From Streptococcaceae bacterium (GTDB lineage Bacteria > Bacillota > Bacilli > Lactobacillales > Streptococcaceae), in contig JAITWV010000164.1 of assembly GCA_031285105.1 (NCBI GenBank), forward strand, positions 1-7,376: a stretch of 7,376 nt of DNA. Direction: 5' to 3'. The notes under the pieces are model-generated. The model saw nothing but the letters and a program-made list of their open reading frames with translations, was not told the DNA's origin and did not search any database. Positions 1 through 7,165 of this stretch are shown in pieces. A program made the position numbers and the translations under genes. How positions within the stretch are numbered: the first letter of the stretch is position 1; each line of letters starts with the position of its first letter.

Positions 1-306
1 GGCCCTATTCAGCATTACCTTTCTCCTTTGCGTGTTGGGAAATTACCAATAGTTGAAACGACACAGCTAACTAAAAACAACCAAATGGAAGAAGAAATGT
101 TTTTAGGTTTGCGAAAAATTAAGGGTGTGTTCAAACAAACATTCCAAGAAAAATTTGGCATAAGCTATGAAGAGGTTTATGGTGAGGTTACAAAAAAACT
201 GATTCGTGATGGCTTGATTGAGGATAAAGATGGTTTTATTACCATGAGTGAAAAAGGATTATTTGTCGGAAATTTGGTTTTCGAGGAATTCTTATTAAAT
301 GACTAA
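1..306 (+). CDS. hemW: HemW-like radical SAM protein, C-terminal part (5' end outside window)
   Basis: The reading frame is open from base 1 and ends at TAA 304-306, so about 101 C-terminal codons of a protein normally near 380 residues are present. The visible part matches the C-terminal domain of HemW (formerly called HemN-like or oxygen-independent coproporphyrinogen oxidase-like). Recognisable are the EEEMFLGLRKIKGV segment, the KFG motif, the winged-helix-like stretch ending in LIRDGLIED, and a TMSEKGLFVGN..FEEFL tail. HemW is a radical SAM haem chaperone that binds haem and hands it to target proteins. The iron-sulphur CxxxCxxC motif lies in the missing N-terminal part, so activity cannot be judged here. 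A TTG at 28 could be mistaken for a start, but the family match continues upstream of it. The gene is the last of its transcript, since a strong terminator follows 3 bp after the stop. The family call is confident; it comes from recall of the family, not a search. Confidence 0.85.
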   Translation, partial: GPIQHYLSPLRVGKLPIVETTQLTKNNQMEEEMFLGLRKIKGVFKQTFQEKFGISYEEVYGEVTKKLIRDGLIEDKDGFITMSEKGLFVGNLVFEEFLLND

Positions 307-309
307 CAG

Positions 310-345
310 AAAATCGGCTGGTTTATGAGAAACCGCCGATTTTTT
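310..345 (+). terminator. Intrinsic terminator of hemW
   Basis: AAAATCGGC, one bulged T, then GGTTT (310-324) pairs with AAACC-GCCGATTTT across a five-base loop, giving a 14-bp stem. The 3' arm runs into a T tract ending at 345. It begins 3 bp after the hemW stop and ends transcription before the next promoter. Confidence 0.87.
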
Positions 346-387
346 AATATTGGAAAATAAAAGTTTGCTCATAGTTAAAATTAAGTA

Positions 388-416
388 TTGGAAACTATTA
401 TTTCACGTTGTATAAT
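388..416 (+). promoter_or_regulatory. Sigma-A-type promoter of the small membrane protein gene
   Basis: TTGGAA (388-393) and a perfect TATAAT (411-416) are separated by exactly 17 bp. The predicted start of transcription near 423 gives a leader of about 50 nt before ATG 475. The site lies just after the hemW terminator and before a gene in the right orientation, which supports it. Confidence 0.65.
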
Positions 417-459
417 TAATCTATACCAATTAAATAACGTATGAAATTAAATGTGAATT

Positions 460-465
460 GAGGTG
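460..465 (+). promoter_or_regulatory. Shine-Dalgarno site deciding the ATG 475 start
   Basis: GAGGTG at 460-465 lies 9 nt upstream of ATG 475. Its last three bases are the GTG at 463 that gives the longest possible frame. Because that GTG is part of the ribosome binding site and has no such site of its own, ATG 475 is preferred. Confidence 0.7.
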
Positions 466-474
466 TTTTCTTGT

Positions 475-918
475 ATGTGGAAAAACTTATCAAAAATTAT
501 TTTACTTATATTACTAGCGCTACCTTCTGAGGCGATTGCCCTTTATTTAGAACGTACATATTTTATGGAATTAGGTTTCATTGTTTCAGTCTTTCTTACA
601 TATTTATTGTCTTTACTGGCAAGCTTAATGAGAAGTTACAAAATTTGGGCAATTGGCAATCTGCTTTTAATTGCGACTAGTTACTTATTTCTTCAAGTCA
701 TCGGTTTTGAAATTTTACATATTATTCCAGGTGAGAAATTTCCGATGTTGTTGTTGATTTTCTTACTTTGCCGCGTGACTCCGCAAATTTTCGGCTATAT
801 CTGGGGCAGAATTTTACGTCAATCTACAAGCAAAGAACAAAAATATTTAACCAAAACTGAAATTTCTAAACCCAAACAATCACATACATTTTCAACAAAA
901 GCTGAGACTCAATTTTAA
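475..918 (+). CDS. Small four-helix membrane protein of unknown function
   Basis: This encodes a 147-residue protein that I do not recognise. Four hydrophobic stretches can be seen: about residues 5-24, 31-53, 59-78 and 93-112, with few charged residues between them (for example RSYK between helices 2 and 3). After helix 4 comes a basic, polar tail of about 35 residues rich in K, S, T and Q (LRQSTSKEQKYLTK and onward). That layout suggests a small integral membrane protein with a positively charged tail, probably cytoplasmic. No catalytic or transporter signature is visible. It has its own promoter and terminator, so it looks monocistronic, and it converges on the large WxL gene with 37 bp between the stops. 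The GTG at 463 would add four residues but coincides with the Shine-Dalgarno site. That it is a real gene is well supported; its role is unknown. Confidence 0.8.
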   Translation: MWKNLSKIILLILLALPSEAIALYLERTYFMELGFIVSVFLTYLLSLLASLMRSYKIWAIGNLLLIATSYLFLQVIGFEILHIIPGEKFPMLLLIFLLCRVTPQIFGYIWGRILRQSTSKEQKYLTKTEISKPKQSHTFSTKAETQF

Positions 919-935
919 CAAGTCTCAGCTTTTTT
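897..935. terminator. Terminator between convergent genes, probably bidirectional
   Basis: AAAAGCTGAGACT (897-909) pairs perfectly with AGTCTCAGCTTTT (921-933) around an 11-base loop. Six T follow the GC part of the stem on the plus strand (930-935). Read on the minus strand, the hairpin ends in four T, so it can also serve the WxL gene, whose stop is about 20 bp away. The 5' arm encodes the last residues of the membrane protein, and the stop codon 916-918 sits in the loop. Confidence 0.85.
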
Positions 936-955
936 CTATTCACCTTTTGTGCAAG

Positions 956-3900
956 TTATGGTGTTTGTTGCAAGGTCCAAGTTAATGTACCTATATACGT
1001 ACCTGCTTTTTGTTGATTAATCGGCACTTTTAAGAATAAGCCTTTTTGATTTGCCTGTGTCCAAGCAACACCATCATTTGGATCAGGGCTTGCAGTTGTT
1101 GAACCTTTTGCCATAAATTGCCCTGTTGAAATGGTATAAGCTCCTAGTGCCGGTTGAGTATTTGAGTAGACAACCGTTTGTGAAGTCGAAACAATCGGAG
1201 CTGGATGAGAGGCATCTTGGTTAAAGTATAAATTACTATCAAAAGACTGGCCGTTAGATACTTGAACGGATAAGTCTCCTGGTTGCATTTCAAATAATGG
1301 AGCACTTTGTTGAACATTTAATTGCCAATTACTCAATGTTTCACGGTCATCTGTCACAATCAATTCATTATTACAGGTATTGGTTTTATCATTATAATTT
1401 GCCCAAATCGTTTGTGTCGTTGGTTGAATGGTTGCTGTACCAAAGCAGACAGTTTGTGGCACTTGCGTAAATGTTAAGACCCCACCATTTGTTACTTGTA
1501 AATTCGCGGTAGTTGTAATAACACTTCCTTTGGTTGTTGTATAAGAATAATCTACTGGAATGGTTGTGGCTCCAGAAGCGTTTTGCAATTGATGAACAAC
1601 ACCTGTACTTGGATCGTTATTGGTCATGGTTGGTGTGGCATGTGTTATCGTATTATCTGGATTGGTAATGATAACATCTGCTCCAGTATAATAATTAACC
1701 TCACTAACACTCGTAATCGCTTGGGCTTGTCCGAGTGTTAAAGTAGCTCCTTGGGCAACCACTACGGCAGTTTCGTCAATCATCTGCGTGTCATCTGGAA
1801 CGACAATGATGTAAGAAGAACCAATTGCATTGCCATCCACCCAATCAACCGTAATTTGCAGTGAAGTCGCTCCTTGTAAGCCTTGATTTGCCTTAGCTAT
1901 TGCATCATTAGAAATCACTGGCGCACCTGTTGTGGTGTCATTCATGATTGGTAGTATTCCTGAACCATGTACTTGGGCTAAATTGACTAATTGTTTGGCC
2001 GTTAAAACTTTGGCTTCGGACTCTTTTAAGAACACATTTGTTGCCATAATCGTGTTGACATTTGAAGTTGTTGCAGTGGTAATCCAATAAGTCGGATTGG
2101 TCCCGGTGATGGTAGTTTCAGGAGGCATTACCCCATTTACAAAATAGTCACAGGTAGTAAATTGTTGATTGGTTCCTGTAATGGATGAACCACTTGGACC
2201 GGTAATACTTCCTGGGATGACATTTCCACTTGCATCAAACGAATAATTGGCGTTAATTGTATAATTGGTTTGCGGTGTTGTTGTGCCTAATTGTGCCACA
2301 CTGACTTGTGAAGCGTAGTAGTTGCCGTTTGCTGTAAATGTAAACGGATTACCCTCTACTGCTTTGTCGTAACTAAATTTCATGGTATAAAAGAATTTCA
2401 AATCAGTTGTTGGTGTATTGGGATTCGTATTAATATAACAAATCCCTTGATTATTACTAATAGCTGTTTGAATTTTGGCTTTGTCTGTCCCATTTTTCAC
2501 ATCATCTGGTGTAATAACATTCGTTGCGACATTCGTAACATCAGGGTACGACCAACTTCCTGAGTTGACATCACCACTGACTTTAAATTCTCTTGTCTCA
2601 CCGGCAAATAGGTAAAAGACGTCATTTGTTGTATTGTAAGTTTTCGTTGCGTCATAATCGCCAAGATAAGTCATCAGATAATTGGCATTAGGGTCTTGTC
2701 CACTGAAGTTTGATGGAGTGATAAGACCAATATTATCCATATGCCCCCCATTAGCTCCTGAACTTCCTAAACTTTCATTCGTGTGGAAAGTAAGCACTGG
2801 ATAACCTGCATTATTTCCCCAATAACGTCCTGAATAAGGACCCGTTCCATTTCCACCTGCTGTTGTAAAACTTGCTCCATCTGGTGCTCCTGTTGGTGGA
2901 GTTGAGCCTGTTGCTGCTTGCCAGATAATTGTGCCATCTTTGTTTGTGCCAAAATTGATTTTTCCAAGATTAAAGTAGCCCGGTTTAACCCAGTACGGTG
3001 CAATCAATGTCACATTTTTTCCAATCGTAAATGTCCCAATGGTTGCAACAGTTGTGTTCACATTGGTTGAATTGATAGAAAGAGTTGAACCATCATTTAA
3101 TGTTAGATTTCCATAACTCCAACCATTGTTACTTGTATTGGTATAATCCGTATTCTGTGAAAGACCCCCATTGAGTAATTGTCCATTGGTCATATCTAAA
3201 GTCGAATTAGCCGAAACAATTAAATCACCAAAATTTGCTAATTTGCTATTTATCTTGACATTTCCTTGCGCTCCTGTCGTGATAATTGAGGTTGAATTGG
3301 AACCTAGTGGTGTATTTATGAAATTTTCTGTTGCTATTGGTCCGCCACCAGAAATGCTATTGATTCCTTTTGGTGCTTGGTACACATTGATGGCAGCCGA
3401 AATGTTCGGTGCTGCTGAAATACTTGGTGACGTCATGTACCATAAGCCAGAAGTTGTGCCTATATTGAAGTTGGTTGCTTGTATTTGTCCGATTGTATCC
3501 ATTGGTGCATTGATATTTATTGTATCCATTGAGCAGTACATGGTCTTATAATCATTATAGAAATCACCTGAAAAATTATTCCCATGAAGCAAATCGACAC
3601 TGGCATTACCTTGATAATTTATCGTTATTTTAGAAGTCGTGCTCTTTTGTCCTGCCAAACAACCCATGGTCCCGACTGTTGTAGCTGTGGAACTTGTATT
3701 ATTTTGAACGGTTACTTTTTGACAAGATCCACCCACAAACCAAAAGTTGCTTGCTGGTAAAACAAAGGTTGAAGAAGTAGCATTCGTTGCATCAACATTT
3801 AAGGTACAATTACCCAAAATCGATCCATTTAAAGCTCCACCAATACAGACTTTTGCTGTTGTAACAGTCGTTCCTGTTGCGCCAGTGAAATTCCCACCCG

Positions 3901-6664
3901 TAATCGAAACGGTTGAATTGCCTGTATAGCCATAATTTCCATTGACATTTGATCCATCCAAGGTCAATGTTCCTGCAACTGAGCCATTAATATAACCTGC
4001 ATTAATCTGTGTTTGCGTATCTCCAACAACATAAGCACTATTATAATTCCCACCTGTGATAACCGAGTCAATTTGCCCATTATTCATGAGTGCTGAAGTG
4101 GTTCCATATTGGACACTAGACAGTAAACCACCGCCTAATGCTACATCTACCGCACCACCATTCATATAAAGAGTCGAATTGCCATCTTGGAAACCATTAA
4201 ATGCTCCTGCAATGGCAAATTTACATAAAGCGTTATTAACAATTAAAGAAGAATTTCCCTTTTGCCAGAAATTCGCTTGCCGTTGTCCTCCAACCGTATT
4301 CGAGTTCACATTTGAGCTTCCTCCCGATGCACTAACAATAAAGCTTGAACTTGCCGCTTTTCCTGTTGTGGTTGAATAATTGCTACTAGTTACTGAATTG
4401 TTACTAAAAGAAGCATTCGCATCACTTGTAACAAAATTTGCCCCACCAATTCCTGTTCCTTGTGTTCCAAGTTCAACAGTGGAATTCCCCACAACATACC
4501 CATAATAACCTGCACCACGAGTTGTTCCTTTAAAGGTATAACTAGTGTCTGCCCCTCCAACACTCATCACACCAGATTTTTCCCAAGTATAAACATCACC
4601 AAAGACTGCAAATACTGGACTCGTTGCTGCAGCTGTTGCATTATTGGCGTTGTTTTCATAAGTGGCAGGACTTGCTTTATACATTGCTAAAACATCGGCA
4701 TCAGTAACATAATAAGCTGAGGATGATCCACTTGCGTTAATTCCTAAAGTTGAGGCGGTTAAATAAGTTGTTCCAATACCACCAGCCCCACTAACACCAC
4801 CAATTGCTCCATTATCAGCACTTGAACCACCAATGATGTAATTGACAATATTTCCTTTAATCAATCCATAAGAAGTTCTGGTTTGTTGTTTAGAAAGATC
4901 CGTTGTATTATTTAAACTGCCCGCATCATTGTTTCCACCTGAAAAGTAACAATAATTCACGCCACCTGAATTGGTATAAGCTTTGGTAAATTTTGAAGTA
5001 TCAACGTTATTGGAAATAGCAATCCCACTACCTGAGCCGATATTGCCAATCAGTGAACCACCGATATAATTACTATAAGGAGTGTAATTGGTTTGAGGAG
5101 CATTCCCATTATAGTTTGCCCAACTACCATTACCGGTAAATGTCGTAGTCACACATCCACCAATCGTACCATTTAACACACCGCCATAAAAATTACCGTA
5201 ATTGCTATTATTAAGCGCTAAACTGCCCCACGGACTTGCCCATTTTGTTGATATACCCGTTGTATTGCCATTATCAATGAGTGTATTAACATTACCTTTA
5301 ACATTTGCCGCACCAGTTGCGCTACCGATACCTCCGCCACAAATTGTTGCAATGGGTTCTTGTACACCTAATATGCTTAAATTCGTATTGCCATTGACCG
5401 TACCAGCTAAACCACCACCAGCTACTTGATAAATACCGGTATAGTCGTTTCCATAACTTTGCGCTCCTTGGCTAGTATTTTGATAAGTATTGGCAATTGT
5501 TAGCTTAGTGTCGCCTGTAATTGTTCCATTGACACCGCCACATCCGCCATAAAAACTATAACTTGCCATACCCGTTGAACCAACCCAAACGCTAGTTGAG
5601 TTAAAACTTTGCGTCGTTTGCCCATCACCCCCAACAAAAATGCGGATATAGGCTTTATTTGAACCAGAAATCGCATTATTACTAGAATTGCCATCCCAAC
5701 CGTAAGAATTGTAGATAACTAAAGGATTTCCTTGAGCAAATACATTCAAACTAGGCATAATACCGAGTAGTCCTCCAGCGGTGTCGACAGCATAAGGAGC
5801 ATAATTCACGTTACGCAAAATGGTTGGACAACCAAAGTAAATATTTGCATTATAACCTCCTGAAAAAGATAGGCTATTAACTTGACTTTCCCATTTAAAA
5901 TTTAAAAGTTGGTTCCCATTATTTGAAGTTGTTGGCGTTAGGGAATCAGTTGAGTTTCCGACAATCGTTAAACTTTTTGCTCTACCCGATAAAGAGGCAA
6001 AATTCATCGGTACATTGCTACCAATCGGACTTGTGCTAGTTAAAATTGCTTTACTAGTTGCTACTGGATTGGTTACATTTAGCGTATAGTTATAATAAAG
6101 AATATAATCCGCAGTTGGGTCGTTGTCTTGGTAAACATCATTGAGCATTCGCATTAAATTACTTGAATTATCTCCATAATTCCAAGTTGAACTCAAATAA
6201 ACGATGAGATAACTATCATTGTGACCATTTCCAGTCAATTCACATTGATCGATTTTCGTTGGTGTTGCCCCATTTACACTCTTATATAAAGCAATTGTTC
6301 CACCATAATGCGAATATTGATTGCCATTATATAAAGTTGGTCCTGGCAAAACTCCATAAACTTGCGGTTTCATTGAACTTTGATACCCAATTTCCGTTGG
6401 ACCAATCGCTTGTGTAACTTGATTAGTGGACAAAGTTGCTCTGGTTGGTTGAGCCAAAATACTTGGCAAGCTAATCGCTGGTAAAGTAGCTGCTTGCACA
6501 CTTTCCTTAAATTCCTCGACTTGTTGGGTGGTTAAATGTTGTATCTGCTCACCAACGTTCATAATAAAGCTAGAAACCTCAAAAAGCGGTGTTAGTAAAA
6601 TACTCAATACCGCGATGATTTTTATAAGTTGTCTTTGATGTCCTTTACCTTTATTTTTATTCAT
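956..6664 (-). CDS. Giant WxL-domain cell-surface protein with beta-solenoid-like repeats
   Basis: This encodes about 1902 residues from ATG 6664, a very large size for a WxL protein. A basic start (MNKNKGKGHQRQLIK) and a hydrophobic core at about 16-37 form a signal sequence; a possible cleavage region is near SVQAAT at about 55-60. Residues about 175-295 resemble the pectate-lyase-like adhesive segments of other WxL proteins (weak match). Residues about 373-995 carry many irregular copies of a GG-x-x-NG-x-x-xGNT/S-x-hydrophobic pattern, as in right-handed beta-solenoids. Residues about 1085-1365 are further beta-rich sequence. Two Ig-like segments follow at about 1540-1625 and 1630-1727. 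The end (about 1728-1902) is a WxL domain: FGTATI strand, first motif WQL at 1780-1782, and the closing GTYIGTLTWTL with WTL at 1896-1898. WxL domains bind peptidoglycan non-covalently, so the protein should sit on the wall and display the solenoid outward, perhaps as an adhesin. No LPXTG motif is seen. It has 16 Cys, which is odd for such proteins. GTG 6679 would add five residues. The WxL call is firm; the ligand is unknown. Confidence 0.9.
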   Translation of the reverse strand: MNKNKGKGHQRQLIKIIAVLSILLTPLFEVSSFIMNVGEQIQHLTTQQVEEFKESVQAATLPAISLPSILAQPTRATLSTNQVTQAIGPTEIGYQSSMKPQVYGVLPGPTLYNGNQYSHYGGTIALYKSVNGATPTKIDQCELTGNGHNDSYLIVYLSSTWNYGDNSSNLMRMLNDVYQDNDPTADYILYYNYTLNVTNPVATSKAILTSTSPIGSNVPMNFASLSGRAKSLTIVGNSTDSLTPTTSNNGNQLLNFKWESQVNSLSFSGGYNANIYFGCPTILRNVNYAPYAVDTAGGLLGIMPSLNVFAQGNPLVIYNSYGWDGNSSNNAISGSNKAYIRIFVGGDGQTTQSFNSTSVWVGSTGMASYSFYGGCGGVNGTITGDTKLTIANTYQNTSQGAQSYGNDYTGIYQVAGGGLAGTVNGNTNLSILGVQEPIATICGGGIGSATGAANVKGNVNTLIDNGNTTGISTKWASPWGSLALNNSNYGNFYGGVLNGTIGGCVTTTFTGNGSWANYNGNAPQTNYTPYSNYIGGSLIGNIGSGSGIAISNNVDTSKFTKAYTNSGGVNYCYFSGGNNDAGSLNNTTDLSKQQTRTSYGLIKGNIVNYIIGGSSADNGAIGGVSGAGGIGTTYLTASTLGINASGSSSAYYVTDADVLAMYKASPATYENNANNATAAATSPVFAVFGDVYTWEKSGVMSVGGADTSYTFKGTTRGAGYYGYVVGNSTVELGTQGTGIGGANFVTSDANASFSNNSVTSSNYSTTTGKAASSSFIVSASGGSSNVNSNTVGGQRQANFWQKGNSSLIVNNALCKFAIAGAFNGFQDGNSTLYMNGGAVDVALGGGLLSSVQYGTTSALMNNGQIDSVITGGNYNSAYVVGDTQTQINAGYINGSVAGTLTLDGSNVNGNYGYTGNSTVSITGGNFTGATGTTVTTAKVCIGGALNGSILGNCTLNVDATNATSSTFVLPASNFWFVGGSCQKVTVQNNTSSTATTVGTMGCLAGQKSTTSKITINYQGNASVDLLHGNNFSGDFYNDYKTMYCSMDTININAPMDTIGQIQATNFNIGTTSGLWYMTSPSISAAPNISAAINVYQAPKGINSISGGGPIATENFINTPLGSNSTSIITTGAQGNVKINSKLANFGDLIVSANSTLDMTNGQLLNGGLSQNTDYTNTSNNGWSYGNLTLNDGSTLSINSTNVNTTVATIGTFTIGKNVTLIAPYWVKPGYFNLGKINFGTNKDGTIIWQAATGSTPPTGAPDGASFTTAGGNGTGPYSGRYWGNNAGYPVLTFHTNESLGSSGANGGHMDNIGLITPSNFSGQDPNANYLMTYLGDYDATKTYNTTNDVFYLFAGETREFKVSGDVNSGSWSYPDVTNVATNVITPDDVKNGTDKAKIQTAISNNQGICYINTNPNTPTTDLKFFYTMKFSYDKAVEGNPFTFTANGNYYASQVSVAQLGTTTPQTNYTINANYSFDASGNVIPGSITGPSGSSITGTNQQFTTCDYFVNGVMPPETTITGTNPTYWITTATTSNVNTIMATNVFLKESEAKVLTAKQLVNLAQVHGSGILPIMNDTTTGAPVISNDAIAKANQGLQGATSLQITVDWVDGNAIGSSYIIVVPDDTQMIDETAVVVAQGATLTLGQAQAITSVSEVNYYTGADVIITNPDNTITHATPTMTNNDPSTGVVHQLQNASGATTIPVDYSYTTTKGSVITTTANLQVTNGGVLTFTQVPQTVCFGTATIQPTTQTIWANYNDKTNTCNNELIVTDDRETLSNWQLNVQQSAPLFEMQPGDLSVQVSNGQSFDSNLYFNQDASHPAPIVSTSQTVVYSNTQPALGAYTISTGQFMAKGSTTASPDPNDGVAWTQANQKGLFLKVPINQQKAGTYIGTLTWTLQQTP
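959..1483 (-). other. Segment encoding the C-terminal WxL domain
   Basis: This part of the large gene encodes about residues 1728-1902. It opens with a GVLTFTQVP strand and CFGTATI, then DDRETLSNWQLNVQ (first WxL motif). It closes with LFLKVPINQQKAGTYIGTL, then TWTL (second WxL motif) and only four residues after it. The order and spacing are those of the family, which is what identifies the protein. Two Cys (1740 and 1764) lie in the first part of the domain and could form a disulphide. Confidence 0.88.
3682..5548 (-). repeat. Degenerate Gly-rich solenoid-like repeats in the WxL gene
   Basis: About 14 irregular protein repeats lie in residues about 373-995. Examples are GGVNGTITGDTKLTI, GGGLAGTVNGNTNLSI, GGVLNGTIGG, AGAFNGFQDGNSTLYM, YGYTGNSTVSITGG and GGALNGSILGNCTLNV. 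The pattern is a Gly pair, an NG turn, a GN(T/S) turn and an alternating hydrophobic strand, spaced roughly 20-60 residues apart. The copies have diverged in DNA sequence, so this is an old protein-level repeat, not a recent tandem duplication. Confidence 0.65.
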
Positions 6665-6669
6665 TAGAC

Positions 6670-6691
6670 TCACCCTCACTAAATTCCCCTC
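6670..6691 (-). promoter_or_regulatory. Two stacked Shine-Dalgarno sites for the WxL gene
   Basis: On the minus strand GAGGGG (6691-6686) precedes GTG 6679 by 6 nt. GAGGGTGA (6677-6670) then precedes ATG 6664 by 5 nt and overlaps that GTG. Both starts are in the same frame and differ by five residues. ATG is preferred because the downstream site extends the anti-Shine-Dalgarno match with GGTGA and yields a typical basic signal-peptide start. Confidence 0.6.
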
Positions 6692-6722
6692 AGCGTTTTG
6701 CGTCTAGTTTCCTACGATTCCA

Positions 6723-6751
6723 ATTGTAGACTCATTGTTTAAATATTTCAA
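6723..6751 (-). promoter_or_regulatory. Promoter of the WxL gene (proximal)
   Basis: On the minus strand TTGAAA (6751-6746) and TACAAT (6728-6723) are 17 bp apart, and each matches the sigma-A consensus at five of six positions. Transcription would start near 6716, about 50 nt upstream of ATG 6664, leaving room for the two Shine-Dalgarno sites. Confidence 0.6.
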
Positions 6752-6766
6752 AAAATTGCCTGTCAA
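6738..6766 (-). promoter_or_regulatory. Second, overlapping promoter candidate of the WxL gene (distal)
   Basis: On the minus strand a perfect TTGACA (6766-6761) is followed after 17 bp by TTTAAA (6743-6738), a weaker -10 with four of six matches. It overlaps the proximal promoter, shifted by 15 bp, so polymerase could use either. The -35 overlaps the small inverted pair TGTC/GACA. It may be the main or an alternative start. Confidence 0.4.
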
Positions 6767-6805
6767 GACAACAGTTTTTCCTATCATCTTTTTCGCTTTT
6801 TTGGA

Positions 6806-6845
6806 AATAAATAAAAAACCAATGATTAAAAGCTTAATCGATTGG
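6806..6845 (-). terminator. Leftward intrinsic terminator upstream of the WxL promoters
   Basis: On the minus strand CCAAT, one bulged base, GATTAA (6845-6834) pairs with TTAATC-ATTGG (6829-6819) around a four-base loop, an 11-bp AT-rich stem. It is followed directly by six T (6818-6813) and more T-rich sequence. It would stop leftward transcripts coming from the right before they reach the WxL promoters. The stem is AT-rich, so strength is uncertain. Confidence 0.5.
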
Positions 6846-7040
6846 AATTTTGCCGTTTTATTGTTTTTTAAACATGTCCTTAAAATCATTAATTATGTAA
6901 TTTCACTCAACTATTTGCGAAAAAAAAGGAAAGCGATATGGGGATAAAATAACACGCAAGGAAAAACCTAAAATTTTTCTATAGTGCCATTATTTTTTTA
7001 TAAAATAGCTTTGTTATAAGGTTTTGAGCACATAAAAATA

Positions 7041-7160
7041 TGCTATAGCAAAAAAGTAATTTTGCTATAGCATATTGATCATTTTGCTATAGCATATTGA
7101 TCATTTTGCTATAGCATTTTAGTGATTTTGCTATAGCATTTTCCCTAATTTGCTATATTG
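7041..7160. repeat. Array of six 22-bp units with palindromic core TGCTATAGCA
   Basis: The 10-bp perfect palindrome TGCTATAGCA occurs at 7041, 7063, 7085, 7107 and 7129. A degenerate sixth copy, TGCTATATTG, is at 7151. Every step is exactly 22 bp. The 12-bp spacers are A/T-rich and mostly end in ATTT just before the next core. Two spacers are identical and carry TGATCA (7076 and 7098). A 22-bp period places all cores on nearly the same face of the helix, as expected for cooperative binding by a dimeric protein. Such arrays are known as operators, plasmid iterons and partition sites. No candidate binding protein is in the window, so the function is open. The repeat itself is certain. Confidence 0.95.
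7151..7159 (+). promoter_or_regulatory. Possible extended -10 promoter inside the last array unit
   Basis: The degenerate sixth unit reads TGCTATATT, which fits an extended -10 (TGn plus TATATT, five of six matches). No good -35 lies 17 bp upstream. If used, transcription would start near 7166 and run through the folded segment to the hairpin at 7340-7370. A protein bound to the neighbouring units would then control it. This is a suggestion from position and sequence only. Confidence 0.3.
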
Positions 7161-7165
7161 AATTC

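Noticed and set aside
441..461. Tiny frame ATG 441 to TGA 459-461 before the membrane protein gene
   Set aside because: It has only six codons and no Shine-Dalgarno site; its end merely overlaps the ribosome site of the real gene.
2767..5694. Several frames of 60-126 codons within the large gene, on both strands
   Set aside because: They are shadows of the repetitive Gly/Thr/Asn codons of the WxL gene; none has a good ribosome site or a recognisable product.
6704..6947. Two overlapping frames on opposite strands (6704-6889 minus, 6735-6947 plus)
   Set aside because: Neither has a ribosome binding site. The minus one runs through a terminator hairpin and the WxL promoters, the plus one starts at TTG. 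The Lys/Ile/Phe-rich translations reflect AT-rich DNA.
6979..6984. Another CTATAG upstream of the array as a seventh unit
   Set aside because: It lies 64 bp before the first core, not a multiple of 22, and lacks the flanking TG and CA arms.
7041..7160. CRISPR array
   Set aside because: The unit is only 22 bp in total with a 10-bp core. Spacers are 12 bp, A/T-rich and partly identical, unlike CRISPR repeats and spacers.
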